From Stromatinia cepivora (lineage: Eukaryota; Ascomycota; Leotiomycetes; Helotiales; Sclerotiniaceae), in NCBI GenBank assembly GCA_014898415.1, contig RCTD01000020.1:1-64000 (forward strand): 64,000 nt of DNA, given 5' to 3'. This document shows, piece by piece, positions 1 through 12,602 of the stretch. The stretch's first letter is position 1. Each line of letters starts with the position of its first letter. A program made the position numbers and the translations under genes. Below the pieces are notes generated by a model. That model was not told the DNA's origin. It worked only from the letters and a program-made list of their open reading frames with translations, and did not search any database.

Positions 1-464
1 AATTCGAAATCGATGATGAAAATTCGAAAAACCTTCAATTAACTTTCGATACTCAGCTTAATAATAATAATAAAATTATTATTAAAAAGCCTAATCATAT
101 ATTAATCGAACCAAAATCCTATAAAGAAGCAATTAGCTCACCGGATAAAGAATATTGGCTAAAAGCTATGGATTATGAAATAAATACCCTTGAATTGAAT
201 AAAACCTGGGATATTATTAATAATCCTAATCATAGTAAAACCCTTAAAACTAGATGGGTTTATAAAATAAAGGATTTAGGCGATTTTATTGAATTCAAAG
301 CATATTATAAATTCAGACGATCTAAATCTGATTTATACATCAACTAATGATCAAGAAGCCGATGGCCTTACTAAGCCATTAGCTCGAATTAAATTAATCG
401 AATTTTTAAAACAGATTAATTTATATTGATATTATTAAAATATTTAATATACTTATTAAGGGGG
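1..464 (+). pseudogene. Copia-III pol remnant with internal deletion
   Basis: Remnant of a Ty1/Copia polyprotein. Positions about 110-300 read as the start of the RVT_2 reverse transcriptase (YKEAISSPDKEYWLKAM, then TRWVYKIK). Without the rest of the RT the sequence then passes to the C-terminal RNase H end (TNDQEADGLTKPL, then IEFLKQINLY and a stop at about 428). Most of RT and RNase H is therefore missing, and the two parts are in different frames, so this is an internal deletion derivative. A purine run at about 458-464 precedes the LTR. The family differs from the other two Copia families in the window. The 5' part lies outside the window. Confidence 0.8.
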
Positions 465-990
465 TGTATAAGAATTTCTAATAAGTTTATTAAATCACTT
501 AATAATATTAACCGAACCGATGGTTATATGATCACGTGATATATTAATAATATAATTTAATACTATTAAATTTTATTATTATATGAAATTTCGATCATAT
601 ATCATACTAGAATGATTTATAATGGAATAGAATGTGATGGAAGCGTATAGAACTTTCTTATTTCTAAGGTTAAATATTATTGGTTACTATTTCATTTCAT
701 TATATAAAATGATTCTATAAGATTCGATTTAAATCGATCTTATTTATAATCATAGAATATTATAGAATTTCATAGAATCTTATCAAATACTATAAATAAG
801 AAGATTTTCTTCAAAGAATTCTTCTGAAAAACAAGCAAAATAAATTCAATATTCAATACACTCATATTTTGACTTCAACCATTATATATTCGATTACCCT
901 TTTAAGCTATATAACTAAGTCTTCCACTATAATAATAGTGAATAGTATTATTATTATATTATTCATTATTATTAACCAATCAACCTCCTC
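465..990 (+). repeat. 3' LTR of Copia-III (right edge approximate)
   Basis: The sequence begins TGTATAAG directly after the purine tract that ends the Copia-III coding remnant, as expected of a 3' LTR. It holds an intact CACGTG at 533-538. No second copy lies in the window, so the right end is only bounded by the start of Copia-I similarity at about 994. Confidence 0.55.
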
Positions 991-1016
991 CAAGATTAAG
1001 TATCCCAATTGTCGAA

Positions 1017-3170
1017 TTGAAATTAAATAAATTAGATATATTAATATTAATATATAATAAAAATAAAGATGATAATATCCAAAAAACAAATCAAGAATCT
1101 TTTTCCAAGGATATTTTAGATATCGAATCCATCATTCTAGAAATTCTAATTCAAAAGTCAATTTTTGTAGATCCTGAATTTATATTAGAAATAAAATTTA
1201 AGATTGTCTTAAATTTTGTTAATAAGTTTATTTCAGTAGAATTAAAAAGCAAAATAAATCTATAATCATTTGAAATCGAATAAAAGGATATAATAGATCT
1301 TGAAAACGAATTTTTAAGGTATTTAATATGAAAACAGAAAAAAGATATAGAATAAGATTCTGAAAAAGAATGGGAAAATAAGATCATAAGGGTATTGATT
1401 ACAATATCTATATAGACCAAAATTCAAGAAAATATAGAATATATTATAATTACAATCCCAATTATTTATAAGATAGATCTTTATATCAAAAACAAAATTG
1501 TTTCAGATTTTATAATTTCATTAATAAATATAAACAATACAGAAAATGTAATATATCTAATCGAAGAAATTCTGGGAATCAAAATATCAAGAATTTATAA
1601 AGAAGTAATATTAGATTGAAAACATTTTGAAAAATAAAAGGAAGTTATTTAAAAGGAAATCATATTTTTGATTCAAAATAGTACTTAGAAAGAATATATA
1701 TTCTTTAAAGGAAATAATCTGATTTCGATGAAATGAGTATTTATAATTAAAATTAAGAATAACAAAATAGAACGATTCAAGACAAGATTAATAATTCGAA
1801 GATTTAATTAAATATTAGAAAAAGATTATAACGAAATATTTATATCAACAATAAAATTAAATATATTCAAATTATTTTTAATTATTATTGTAAAGGAAAA
1901 TTTGGAATACTTACATTTCGATATCAAAAATGCTTTTACTGAATTATATTTAAAGGAAAAGATCTACCTCAAATTATTCTAAAATATCAAAATCGAAAAA
2001 GGATATATATTACAAGCTTTACGAAATCTATATAGTTTGAAATAAACTAAAAAAGATTAAAGTTTATTATTGAAGAAAAAGCTTTTAAGTATAAGCTTTA
2101 TACAAAATTTAGCAGATCTATATTTATATATATTCAAAGACTATGATATAATATTATTGGTATATATCGATAATATCGTTATTATATCATATATATCATC
2201 ATAAATCATTTGATTTAATAAAAAATTATCAGCTTATTTTAATATCAAGAATCTAAGGGAGATTAATAAGATCCTAAATATTAGGGTTATTTATAATAGA
2301 AAAATATATATATTAATTATAAATCAAAAAGAATATTTTGATATTATATTAACTAAATACAATATTATATATAAATAACATCAAATCAAGAAACTTCTAA
2401 TAATGGATTATATCTATTTCCGGCCAATAATCGATAATAATGAACTAATAGATATAAATAAATATCAATAACGAATAAGAAATGTAATCCATTCAATAGT
2501 ATATATTCGATTAAATATAATATTCTTAGTTGGAAGATTTTTATAATTTATAATAAAACCAGCAAAACATTATATTATAGTTTTGAAGAATCTGATATAA
2601 TATCTATGATCAATAATCAAATAGAAATTATGATTTGGACCAAAAAGAATATAATTTAATATTTACAAAGAATATAATATATTTAATAATATGATAAAAG
2701 TATATATAAATATAGATTGGGTTAATAATAAATATAACCGGAAAAATATTTCAAAGAAAGTTGTAATATTCTATAAAGATTCTATATTATAAACTAACAA
2801 AAAACAAATATCTATAATTACCTTTAATACAAAATCAGAATATATTATAATAATAATATTCACTAAACAAAGAAGATAGATTATACAAATACTCAAAGAC
2901 TTATTCAGATCAAATTATATTGAAAAGAATAAAGATACGATTCAAATATTTGATAACAATCAGAATACTTTAGTTTTAACCAAAAACCCATATTTATATA
3001 AACAATCCAAATATATAGATATCAATTATCACTTTATTAAGGATTTAACAGAAAAAATGAAAATCACCATTAATTATATCAATATATACAATATAATTAC
3101 CGATAGAATGACAAAGCCTTATACAAGGATTACTTTCGAAAGATTCAAGAAAATATTAGGATTAATAGTA
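1017..3170 (+). pseudogene. Copia-I copy A pol remnant (linker, RT, RNase H)
   Basis: Decayed 3' half of the Copia-I polyprotein. The linker rich in S/I/K/N spans 1017-1265. RT similarity runs from about 1620 to 2450 and includes the degraded active-site segment LVYIDNIVII (YVDD expected). RNase H runs to the stop near 3170 and ends in FKKILGLIV. Many stops fall at TAA/TAG where copies C and D have Q or W. It cannot be functional. Confidence 0.75.
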
Positions 3171-3205
3171 TAAAAGGATTGAATAGGATATCCTTAATAA
3201 AGGAG

Positions 3206-3371
3206 TATTGGAAATGAAGCCATCATAAGATTAGAATTGAAATCATATGATTATAATAGTACATAAATCATATTTGGGAATAACCTCAATTCTACTTCTA
3301 CTAGAATAATAGATCCTTAGTTCAACCTATATAATCAACAATACTACTACTTTCTGCACCAAAAGTTAACA
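3206..3371 (+). repeat. 3' LTR of Copia-I copy A
   Basis: 166-bp LTR matching those of copies B-D. Its first bases TATTGG are the G-to-A form of the consensus TGTTGG, and the CACGTG of the intact LTR is mutated to CATATG here. Confidence 0.85.
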
Positions 3372-3376
3372 GTTTT

Positions 3377-4422
3377 AATATTTTCCTTTTAACAGAAATT
3401 GATTTGAAAGTTTTTTCGATAGATTTCGCTTTAATTATTCAAGATACAGGAATCTGTAACTTTTTTGTTGATATATTATTAATACTTTAGATATTTTTGA
3501 TTTTATCTTTAATTGTTTTTCGATTTGTTAGTTTTGTTAATGAAATATAAATAGATTTCGATGATTTAAATCGAATCGAAAAAGTCTTAAGGATTTCCTT
3601 TTTATTTTTTTTTGTTAATAATATTCTTCAATTTATCTTTATTTGTTGATTTATTTATAGATGTTTGATATAATTACGAAAATATTAATTAAAAAAATAA
3701 TAAATTATACTAAATATATTAATAAAATAATACTATAGATCTATATATATCTTTATCAATTTTATCAATTTTTCGATCTATATATTCAAAATCAATATAG
3801 CTTCCTTTATATTATAAAATAATTATATTAAATTACATTTCTTTTATTTATAAAGAAAAGCTTTTATTCTTTATATAAATTTAATTTATCGATTCTTCAA
3901 TTTCCTTAAAAATATAGTTTTCTTGAATAAATCAATTTCGATTATTTATTACTTATAATATAATCACAATAACCGATTTATCAAAAGATTAATTTTTTTT
4001 AATAATACTATATAGAATTTCTTCTTTCAAATATATTCAATATATATAAGATCTAGTTCTTTTGGAAAAAAAGTATTCCTTGTTTATTATTTTATTTTCA
4101 AATAAGGATTTCATATTATTGTAATAAATTATATATTTAGTACAACAAAAGTATATAAAATATATAAATTGCAAAAATATATAAATCGAATATATTATCA
4201 ATTTAAAGAATAATTAAGATATATCAAAAGAAATGAAAATGGTTTTGGAATATGATATTATATTTATAACAAAAAGCTGCGAAAAACTTAAAATAGGATT
4301 TCAAAAAGTTTATATAATTCTTCAAAAACAGATTATATATTGTTTTTATTATTATTTATTTCTTTATTTATTATATATAATTCTTTAATAAGATATTATA
4401 GTCCTATATACAATATAATAAT
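3377..4422 (-). pseudogene. Antisense ORF remnant of Gypsy-beta copy 1
   Basis: Read on the minus strand, this stretch gives a protein-like frame with the same residues as copy 2 at 60,023-61,835, for example KIDKIDKDIYRSIV against EIDKIDKDIYRFVI, and FKEIEESIN against VKEIEGLIN. Stops occur mostly at positions that could have been CAA or CAG, several of them shared by the two copies; a frameshift breaks the frame further on. The product is not recognised: it is rich in Lys, Ile, Asn and Ser. It is antisense to the element's gag-pol and part of the element, since it occurs at the same place relative to the 3' LTR in both copies. Confidence 0.5.
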
Positions 4423-4704
4423 TGTCACGAATCGTGAACCACAGGAGGCTAACCACGTGATACCTCTTATCTCCCATATCAATTTATAAGCTGATCATCT
4501 GTACGTATGCATTACGAATTATACGATTTAGTATAGTAAAATAGTAACCCTAATAACGCTTATACACAATCCTGCAGCCCACAAATGGATATTTGTATAT
4601 ATATATCTAGTTGCTCTTTACAAACCATAATTCTTCAATTGTAGATTTTAAAGAATATAATTGATTCTGTTTATTCAGCTTTATTATAATTCTTATACAT
4701 CACA
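4423..4704 (+). repeat. 5' LTR of Gypsy-alpha copy 1
   Basis: 282 bp, starts TGTCACGAATCGTGAACC and ends in CATCACA. An intact CACGTG lies at 4454-4459. It matches the LTR at 11,169-11,450 and, inverted, those of copies 2 and 3. Confidence 0.9.
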
Positions 4705-4779
4705 TTATCTATAACTCATTTACAAGCGTCTGACCATTTAGTAATCTTCCAAATAATATTTTACTTTAATAATATTTTC

Positions 4780-7500
4780 TTAAATAAACTTTTACAAATA
4801 TTACATCCAAAAAAAGAAAATCTATTCCGATTTAATCGATAAAGATATAAATACCTTTAGAAGTGTATCATCACTTTTATAATATAACGAATTTCTTCTC
4901 TTATACACTCCGAATCTTCGAAAGTATATTCTAAAGAACTTTCTTCTTCTCCTTAATTATTTCAATAATCTTTTAAAGAAAATATAAATACAGGATTGGA
5001 TAATATTATTATTAAAAGAAAGAAGATTGATAAAAAGAAGATTTCAATATATAAAGTTGATATTCTCAATAGTTCAATTGTTCTTTTCGAATTATTATTA
5101 CAATTATAAGATTTCTATATAATGATTATAAATTTGAAAGAGAAGAATTGATAATTGAAAATTATAATAACGATAAGTTCTACAATAGTGCAATTTCCTT
5201 TTGAATTTTAAATGATATCTATATAGATATCCAGATCAACAGTAGTATTCGGGATTCCCCTTATTCTTTTAATCAAAACCCAAGGACCTTCATTCAAGCA
5301 AACCCGAAGATCTCAAAATTAAAGGAAGAAAACTTCGATCAGACGATTTGATTATTAAGGGCTCTTTAAAGATTCTTTTTCTCTTTTAGGAAATGATGAT
5401 CTATTTAATAATCAGGGGTTCCTTTATTCAAGAAGCTGATCTAATTGGTCAAGATTATATTCTTATATCAATTATAATTTGCAGTAAAATGTATATGCAT
5501 CAAAACTTATAAATCTTATTATTAAATTTAATAATGGTATTGAATTTAAAATTAATTTATAGTAATTATTGATTATAAAATAATTCGAACTATATACTAT
5601 ATTATTTAAAAATGAAATATAATGCTATATATATATAATTGATTAAATCGAATTGAAAGTATAAATATATTATTATACTCTTTATATATAAATACTTTAA
5701 TTCATAGTATTCAAATTAATCGAACAATTTGTAGCGATCTATCGGAACCCGGTCGAAATTGATGATATTCGTTTTCAATACGAGATATGGATTATACCTA
5801 ATACAATTTGATATAGCAATTTCCTAGAATAATATAAGAAGTTCAGATTATTTGTTATCCAAATAGAGATTACCAATAATAAAATCCTATTCAGGGATTT
5901 CGAATAAAAGATTTCCGATTTTCTTTTGCAAATAGTAATAATATTTATTAAGGATTATAAGATTATAGAAGAATTTGTAAATATATTTATTAAAATAAAT
6001 CAAAACGAAATTTCATTATAAAAACGAAACCGATATTATATTGATTGAAAAACCTTTGTAGTTATTTGCAAACTAATAGTTATTATGAATCCCTTACAAT
6101 TCTTTCGGAGTTTTAATAGCTCTAATTTTGGAACCTTTATATTCCTGAAACCATTTCCACTTTGAAATACTTTTCCCGGATATATCGGCCCCATTGTATT
6201 CAATAATTATTCGAACTTCAAATACTCATCGCCCTCTCCTTTTTCTGGAGCAGTATATACATCGATACTTTGTATTGATAATTTCAATGAAATCGAGATG
6301 GTATAAGAAGAAGCAAAAGAATTCGAAGAATATCGGGATATTGAAGAAGACTTCAGTTCAGAAATTATAACTAAAATTATATAGAATGTTCGTTTAGAAA
6401 AAGAAAAGCGTTTAAAATCAAATGTTTAGATTCTATTTCCATTTTAAACGCTATATAGAATATAAGATTTCTTGATCTAATTAAGTTTATAGGAGGAGAA
6501 GTATTTATTTTCTTTTATAACCTTTCGAAAAATGGTTATATTTATCGATTAAGAGTATTTATTAATTTTAAAGCAAATGGATTTGCTTTTATTAATATTA
6601 TGCTTTTTATTTGTTTATTTCCTATATTTAAATCTAGAATTATATTATTTAAAGTTTCAATTGAAATTAAAGGATATAATGGTGTGTAAGACTATATTAT
6701 TACTTATTTTATATTCTTTAATTTAATGATCGATAATTGTGAATAATCTTTTGTTCTTTTTTTTATTACTGAATTAAGGAATTATAATATTATTTTAGAT
6801 AGATTTTAGTTATCAGAGATTCGAGCGAAGCTCGATTGTTTTAATAGATGTTTTGAATGATTTAAAGAAAGATTCTGTACCATCTCTTATTTGAATAATC
6901 TTTTTGTTACCTAATTATCCTTTTGCAAATAAAAAATCAATCGATTAACCTAATAAAATGTTGATCGACGAGATAACCAGTTCGAAGAATATTAGAATCG
7001 AAAAGATTTATAATTGAATAGATCAATTGTAGTTGATAATATATAATAAGAACCTTCAAATATAAATGCAATACAGATTCTTATTGAAAAAGAAAAGATC
7101 CCGATTCTTTTCAAATTCAATCCATCTCCTTTTCAACCAATTATATTACTACTACAGATCTATAAATACCTCCCCTGTATATTATCCGAAGTCTTCGATT
7201 TATACGCATTCAAACCCGATAAGTTCCAATTAGAATGTAAAAGAGATAAATAAACTGAACTCTTTATTATTATTTTAAAAGAATTCGATAATGTAATAGA
7301 TTTCCAATAAAACAAATGATATACAAAAGAGAAAGTATTGATTGCCTTAATCGAATTTAAGAATATAAAAGTTCGAGAGAAACTCGATCGAATATTGGCC
7401 GAAATCGATTCAGAATCTGAAATATTATTTGAATATCGATAATATCATCAAGTTTTTTCCAAGTATAAATCAAATATTTTGCTTTTTAATCGATCTTATA
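4780..7500 (+). pseudogene. Gypsy-alpha copy 1 gag and leader region
   Basis: Coding-like stretch upstream of RT, broken by many stops. Around 4800 and 6090 it repeats segments that are open in copy 2 on the other strand (the NPLQFFRS...FGTFIFLK block at 55,205-54,975 and YIQRKKIYFDLIDED at about 56,480). This is the expected place of gag and protease, but no CCHC knuckle or DSG/DTG protease motif is readable in this decayed copy. Confidence 0.5.
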
Positions 7501-7538
7501 ATTATAAAATTATATTAGAAGATAAAGGAGAATAAGTT

Positions 7539-10500
7539 TTGTATTATAGTCTGTTTTATAAGATATTCTTGGAACAATTGGAAATCGTTAAAGAATATAT
7601 TATAGATAATTTCAGCAAAGGTTTTATTGAACTCAATCAAGTCCTTTATATTATATCTATTTTATTCGTTAAGAAATCTAATGGTAGTTTGAGGTTTTGT
7701 ATAGATTTTAAATTATTGAATTTTTTGATATATAAGGATCGGTATCCCTTTCTTTTGATCGATGAAATATTTTCTTGGCTTTTCGATGTTAAGGTCTTTA
7801 TCAAATTCGATATTCGTTAAGCTTTCTATCGTATAAGAATGGATCCTGTTTTGGAAGAGTATATTACCTTTCGAATCTGATATAGATTATATAAATGCAA
7901 GGTTGTATTATTCGGATTAACGAATAATCCTGTAATTTATCAATGTTATATAAATGATATTCTATTTGATTATTTAAATATCTTTTATATAATATATTTC
8001 AACAATATTCTAATCTATTCCGAAAACAAAGAAAAATATTAAATTTATATTAAACTAATTTTCGAACGATTAGAAACTATTGGTCTACAAGTAGATTTCA
8101 AGAAATATGAATTCAATATTATATATATTAAGTATTTGGGCTTTATTATCTTTACTAAAGGAATAGAAATGGATTCTGAAAAGATTGAGGTAATTGAGAA
8201 TTGGATTTTTCCGATAATAATGAAAGGGATCCAATCATTTCTTGATTTTTGTAATTTTTATTAACGGTTCATTAAGGACTATAATATAATAGCAAAACCT
8301 TTCAACGAATTCATTAAAGCAAACGTTAAATTTGTATTCGATGAAGTATACCAAAACGTATTCAATATTTTAAAGAAAAAGTTTATCTCCATTCTGCTTT
8401 TGTAATATTATAATCATCGATTCCCTTATATACTCGAAACAAATATATCCAATAGAATAATTGTTAATATATTATTACAATAATATAATGAAGATTAATT
8501 TCCTGTAGTTTATTTCTCCAAAACCATAATTGTCGCTGAATTGAATTACAAAGTTTATGATAAGGAAATATTATCAATCATTTGATTTCTCAATCATTAA
8601 AGAACGGAATTCACCGATTTACCATATAAAATCAAGGTTTATACCGATTATAAGATTCTCGAATATTTCATGATTACCAAGACTCTTAATACCCAACAAA
8701 CTCGTTAAGCAGAAATTCTAACCGATTATAATTTCATCATTATATATCGCTTTGGAAAAGATAACCCTTTTGCCGATACTTTAATCTATCGGATTGATAA
8801 ATTGAATCTTCAGAATTATACTAAGAAAAAGAATCACCTTCAATAGTTTATTAAAGATAATCAAATTGATATTGAAATTATGAGAAAAGCTTTATGAAAG
8901 CATTATTCAAACGAAACAGCGATTACTAGTATCGATTTGAATGAAATCGCTTCTCGATTCGATTTAATTAACTGTATTATTAAAGCAAATAAGATTACAA
9001 ATAGTTTGTTAGTATTTAGAATACAAACTATCCAAGATTACAAATATATATCACTCCAAAATAACCTTTTGCTTTACAATGATTGTCTGATAGTATTTGA
9101 TATCGATAATCTTCGAATTTATTTGATTCATAAAGTCCATAATTCCGTTTCCATTGTTTATCCTAATATAAGCAAAATCTATCTTTTATTATTTCAACAA
9201 TACTATTAGCTTAGAATACACGATACCATAACCAGATATATATGTAATTGTCATGCCTACAAATACAATTCCGTTTTATATAATTGTACCCCCAATTTAT
9301 TGTATCTACTTCCGATTCTTAATCGAATATAGCAATATATCACTATAGATTATTGTAGTTTTAATAAGGATAAATATGAATATAACAATATTTTAGTTAT
9401 TATTGATCGATTGACAAAATAAATTATCTTTATACCTTGTTACAAATCAATCGATGCTTGAGTTCAAATATAATTATATCTTTACCATATATATCGATAT
9501 TATAATCCCCTTAACATTATAATATCGGATCGCGGCCCCCAATTCATATTACAATTCTGAAAGGAATTCAACCAAATCCTAGAAATCAATCTCAAACTAT
9601 CCATTGCTCATTATCTTCAAATCAATGGTCAAATTAAAATCTATAATTAATATTTTCAATAACAATTAAGGTTATTTGTTAATTACTATCAAAACGATTG
9701 ATCAGAATTCCTATCTATAATAGATTACACACAATTTACTTTTCCATACGATTTCTTAGAAGGGCTTATACCCTATAAAACCCTATACGGGCATACACCG
9801 AAATATATATGGGAATGGAAGGAAGACATTAGTAAGCCAACAGATAATATAAATATGTATAATGCCTGTATATATATAGAATACAATAGATTAACTTTTG
9901 TGCAAACAAAAGAAAGCTTATTGTATATTTAAGCCAAAATATCGAAATCCATGAATACTTATTAACATAAAATCGATTTCGATATCGGAGATTATATATA
10001 ACTCAATATAAAGAGTTATCCTATCTAAAGATCATCTAAAAAGTTGAACTTCTCAATTCAAGAAAGATTCAAAATCATTAATCGATCTAGGAATTCTTTT
10101 AAGCTCGAACTCCTGATTATAATAAAAATTCATTCTATTTTCCTTCCAGATTGATTATATAAGGTATATAACAATCCTCTTTCTAATCAGATATTCGAAC
10201 CATCTTTGTCTATTAATATAATTGGTGATTTGAAATAGAAAATGGAGAAGGTTCTAGCAATAAAGAAAATACGAAAAACTCTACTATATAGAGTTTCGTA
10301 GTTTAATAACAATATCGATCTTACCTGGTATCCTATTTCCGATCTTAAAATATCATTATATTTTTTGCGCGATTTTCATTTGGTCAATCCAACATTACCT
10401 GATCCTTTTAATCGATTAATTGATTGAATAAAGCTTTATAAAAGCGGAGAGGATAATTATAATTATATAAATAATGATTCATTTATAAAATTAAGGAAAA

Positions 10501-10540
10501 GAAAAGTGTTCTTTAATATAGCAGATTAGATGTTATAATT
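7539..10540 (+). pseudogene. Gypsy-alpha copy 1 pol (RT, RNase H, integrase, chromodomain-like)
   Basis: Ty3/Gypsy pol. RT at 7539-8270 has SNGSLRFCIDFKLLN and the degraded active site YFNNILIYS (YLDD in copy 2). RNase H at about 8440-8830 contains VYFSKTI and EYFMITKTLN. The integrase zinc-binding region is at about 8937-9290 (Y-rich with CNCHAYK). The catalytic core at about 9340-9800 has DRLTK and ISDRGPQF. The C-terminal tail at about 10,260-10,420 (WYPISDLKISLYFLRDFHL) fits the post-integrase chromodomain region. Stops throughout, mostly TAA/TAG/TGA at former Q/R/W codons. Not functional. Confidence 0.85.
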
Positions 10541-10775
10541 TTATAATGATATATATACATATAATTGTGAAAGAATCAAAAACCTATACAAATTCGAGGG
10601 AATTTGATTGTATATGTATATAGCCCGAGCTTTATATAACAGACGAACTGCTACCATCAAGATAATACAAAGGTAATATATATTTATGATTATTTTAAAA
10701 AAAAAAATTATGTAAAAGGAAGCTTGAATATGGTAAAAACGAAATATGATGTTACCCTTATCGATTTCATTCAAT

Positions 10776-11090
10776 TTGGTTAATTTGATTGATTAACTTG
10801 ATCGATTTCGGAATTGATCATATTAACCATTTATCATTATTATACCATAATTCAACCTCTTTTCTTTTTCTATTGAAACTTTTTCCTTTCAAAGATTCTC
10901 CAAATCAAGGAGAATACAAATCAATATTAATTTAACCAATTGATAAACGATTTGATCGATTTGATCAATTCATTCATCATTTTGATCAATTTGGTCGATT
11001 AATTTGGTCAATTTAGTCAATTTCCAGTAAATTGATCAAATCAACCAAAATGATCAATTTAATTGATTTAAAGTTCATAAACCTTTACAA
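10776..11090. repeat. Degenerate TTGATCAA/TTGGTCAA cluster in Gypsy-alpha 3' UTR
   Basis: A run of short near-palindromes (TTGATCAAT, TTGGTCAAT, AATTGATCAA) between the pol stop and the purine tract. The same cluster lies in copy 2 at about 51,490-51,790 and copy 3 at about 62,500-62,800, so it belongs to the element. Confidence 0.7.
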
Positions 11091-11168
11091 AACCTGGTTT
11101 CCGATGAAATAGTAATGGAACAAAGAAATGAAATGCTCGAAGGCGAGCTTTTCCGAAGGGAAGAATAG

Positions 11169-11450
11169 TATTACGAATTATGAATTACAAAAGGTTAATT
11201 ATATGATACCTTTTATCTCCTATATCAATTTATAAATTGATCATCTATATATATACATTATGAATTATACGATTTAGTATAGTAAAATAGTAACCCTAAT
11301 AACACTTATATACAACCCTACAACCCACAAATAAATATTTGTATATATATATCTAATCGTTCTTTACAAACTATAATTCTTCAGTTGTAGATTCTAAAGA
11401 ACATAATTGACCCTGTTTATTCAGCTCTACTACGGCTCTTGTGCGTCACA
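11169..11450 (+). repeat. 3' LTR of Gypsy-alpha copy 1
   Basis: 282 bp, begins TATTACGAATTA (mutated TGTCACGAATCG) after the purine-rich AAGGGAAGAATAG and ends GTGCGTCACA. The ATAAT duplication follows. Confidence 0.9.
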
Positions 11451-11497
11451 ATAATCAATAAACTTTTTGAAAGCAAAATCTAGAAAAAAAAAGGCTT

Positions 11498-11763
11498 TAT
11501 TATAATCATCAATTTAGATTTGGGATTAAATATATATAATTTATAAATAAGACTCAAATATAAAGATAATAATATATTATTTTATTATTTTCAGGATTTG
11601 AAGAAATTCTTTTTGTATAATACATTGATAATGAGGATCGTCGTTTTGATATCGTCTATTGATTAAGTTTAAAAAGAAAATGATTTCCTTTATAGAATAA
11701 ACAATGAAAAGTTTTATAATCAAATTAAGACTAGTTGATTCTTTGCTATTCGTGACTCTTACA
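11498..11763 (+). repeat. 3' LTR of Gypsy-beta copy 1
   Basis: About 266 bp matching 23,390-23,679 and 61,836-62,127. The best conserved parts are GAAAAGTTTTAT and GATTCTTTG...GTGACT. The last bases are CTCTTACA. The left end is less certain because it is strongly mutated. Confidence 0.65.
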
Positions 11764-11963
11764 AATCCATAAATTATTTACAGATAATCCATCAATTTAT
11801 AGATAGATGAATAATCCGCAAATAATCTGTAGATAATCTATATAAAACAGATTATTTTAAAATCTCAATGGATAATCCATAAGGCAGATAGTACTTTCAA
11901 TGGATAACCCACAGGGCGGATTATCTACGGGTACCTATGGGTTGCGGGTTATTTCTGCGCAGC
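11764..11963. other. Isochore boundary with short GGATAATCC-type repeats
   Basis: Transition from AT-rich repeat to gene-island composition. It contains several imperfect short repeats (GGATAATCC, GGATAACCC, GCGGATTATC, GCGGGTTATT) in both orientations. No gene is seen. Confidence 0.5.
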
Positions 11964-12416
11964 CTAGCTGTGGGAATAGGCGTGCTGTCGTACTTGGTTG
12001 ATGGACAAATCCACGGCAGCTTCTTTGATTCCGATGTTCCCGCAGCGAACTCCATAGTAGTGATCCCAGGAACCACTCAACCGGTCAACACATCTCAGCA
12101 GTCTCTCGGCGTCGGTCATCTCTATCTCTAGCTCTGATATGACATCCGCAGAGCTTGGCTCGGCTCTCGGTGACCCGACCATCTCGAATCTAACTTCGCC
12201 CAGGATTATAATCTCGGGCATCTCTAACATAGGGGTTCTCTCCACGACGACCTCAGGTGTGAGTGGACGGCGTGAGTAGTACTGCAGCCACATCATCAAC
12301 AGACACCACCACTGTCGAGACTCGCGAGCATATATACATATCCTCGACAGCCACTGTAAGACCAGCCGTGGCGACTCGTTGACCGAGCTGTCTGAACTCA
12401 ATCTGTAGAGAAACAA
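11964..12416 (-). CDS. Hypothetical ORF, probable exon or gene fragment
   Basis: An open minus-strand frame of 150 codons with balanced base composition. It has no ATG at its 5' end (the frame opens at a TTG), so it is either an internal or 3' exon or a fragment. The C-terminal half has an acidic helix-like stretch (SELEIEMTDAERLLRCVDRL). I recognise no domain. The plus strand over part of the same region is also open for 64 codons, so strand assignment is not secure. The neighbour is the unknown minus-strand gene 170 bp upstream; the two could be one transcript, but I see no convincing intron joining them. Confidence 0.35.
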   Translation of the reverse strand: MFLYRLSSDSSVNESPRLVLQWLSRICIYARESRQWWCLLMMWLQYYSRRPLTPEVVVERTPMLEMPEIIILGEVRFEMVGSPRAEPSSADVISELEIEMTDAERLLRCVDRLSGSWDHYYGVRCGNIGIKEAAVDLSINQVRQHAYSHS

Positions 12417-12602
12417 CTAGATAATCTGGTTGTGCGTTTGAGGTACATCAAGGAAAATAAGCTGTGGAAATGCTGGGAGCTGGATCTGGCCTCGCTATAC
12501 GACCCTGAAAATCGGTCATCTCACATATGTGTTATAATGTGCTTGCGTCACGAAACACACACCTTGCTTCACCTGTCCACCAACATCAATGGGAGGTCGT
12601 AG
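12396..12602 (+). pseudogene. Possible coding fragment, plus strand, no start codon
   Basis: A 69-codon plus-strand frame between two minus-strand ORFs that reads like protein (EKQLDNLVVRLRYIKENK, then LWKCWELDLASLYDP). It lacks an ATG, starts right after a TGA and ends at TAG. It could be a coiled-coil fragment of a broken gene or chance. Confidence 0.25.

Larger units (their letters stand above)
994..3371 (+). mobile_element. Copia-I copy A, 5'-truncated Ty1/Copia element
   Basis: From about 994 the sequence matches the INT-RT linker, RT, RNase H and 3' LTR of the complete Copia-I copies B, C and D. The 5' LTR, gag and integrase are absent, and the left junction abuts Copia-III. The 3' LTR is 3206-3371 (166 bp, ends AAAAGTTAACA). 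The five bases after it, GTTTT, would be one half of a target duplication whose partner is lost. Flanking sequence on the right is Gypsy-beta, so the element probably inserted into that element before the left half was deleted or rearranged. Confidence 0.85.
4423..11450 (+). mobile_element. Gypsy-alpha copy 1, complete Ty3/Gypsy chromovirus-like element
   Basis: 7,028-bp element bounded by 282-bp LTRs (TGTCACGA...GTCACA) and flanked by the perfect 5-bp duplication ATAAT at 4418-4422 and 11,451-11,455. Domain order on the plus strand is gag region, RT, RNase H, integrase and chromodomain-like tail, i.e. the Ty3/Gypsy order. It is heavily mutated C-to-T / G-to-A. It sits inside Gypsy-beta copy 1, just 5' of that element's LTR. 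Confidence 0.92.
3372..11763 (+). mobile_element. Gypsy-beta copy 1, 3' part only, split by Gypsy-alpha copy 1
   Basis: 3377-4422 aligns by eye with about 60,400-61,790 (the region between pol and 3' LTR of Gypsy-beta copy 2). 11,498-11,763 aligns with the Gypsy-beta LTR: the shared ATAATGAAAAGTTTTATA block and the end GTGACTCTTACA. Between them lies a complete Gypsy-alpha element (4423-11,450) with its own target duplication. Gag and pol of this copy are not in the window. Confidence 0.75.

Noticed and set aside
11937..12131. 64-codon plus ORF at the left edge of the gene island
   Set aside because: Overlaps a longer minus ORF and shows no recognisable features.
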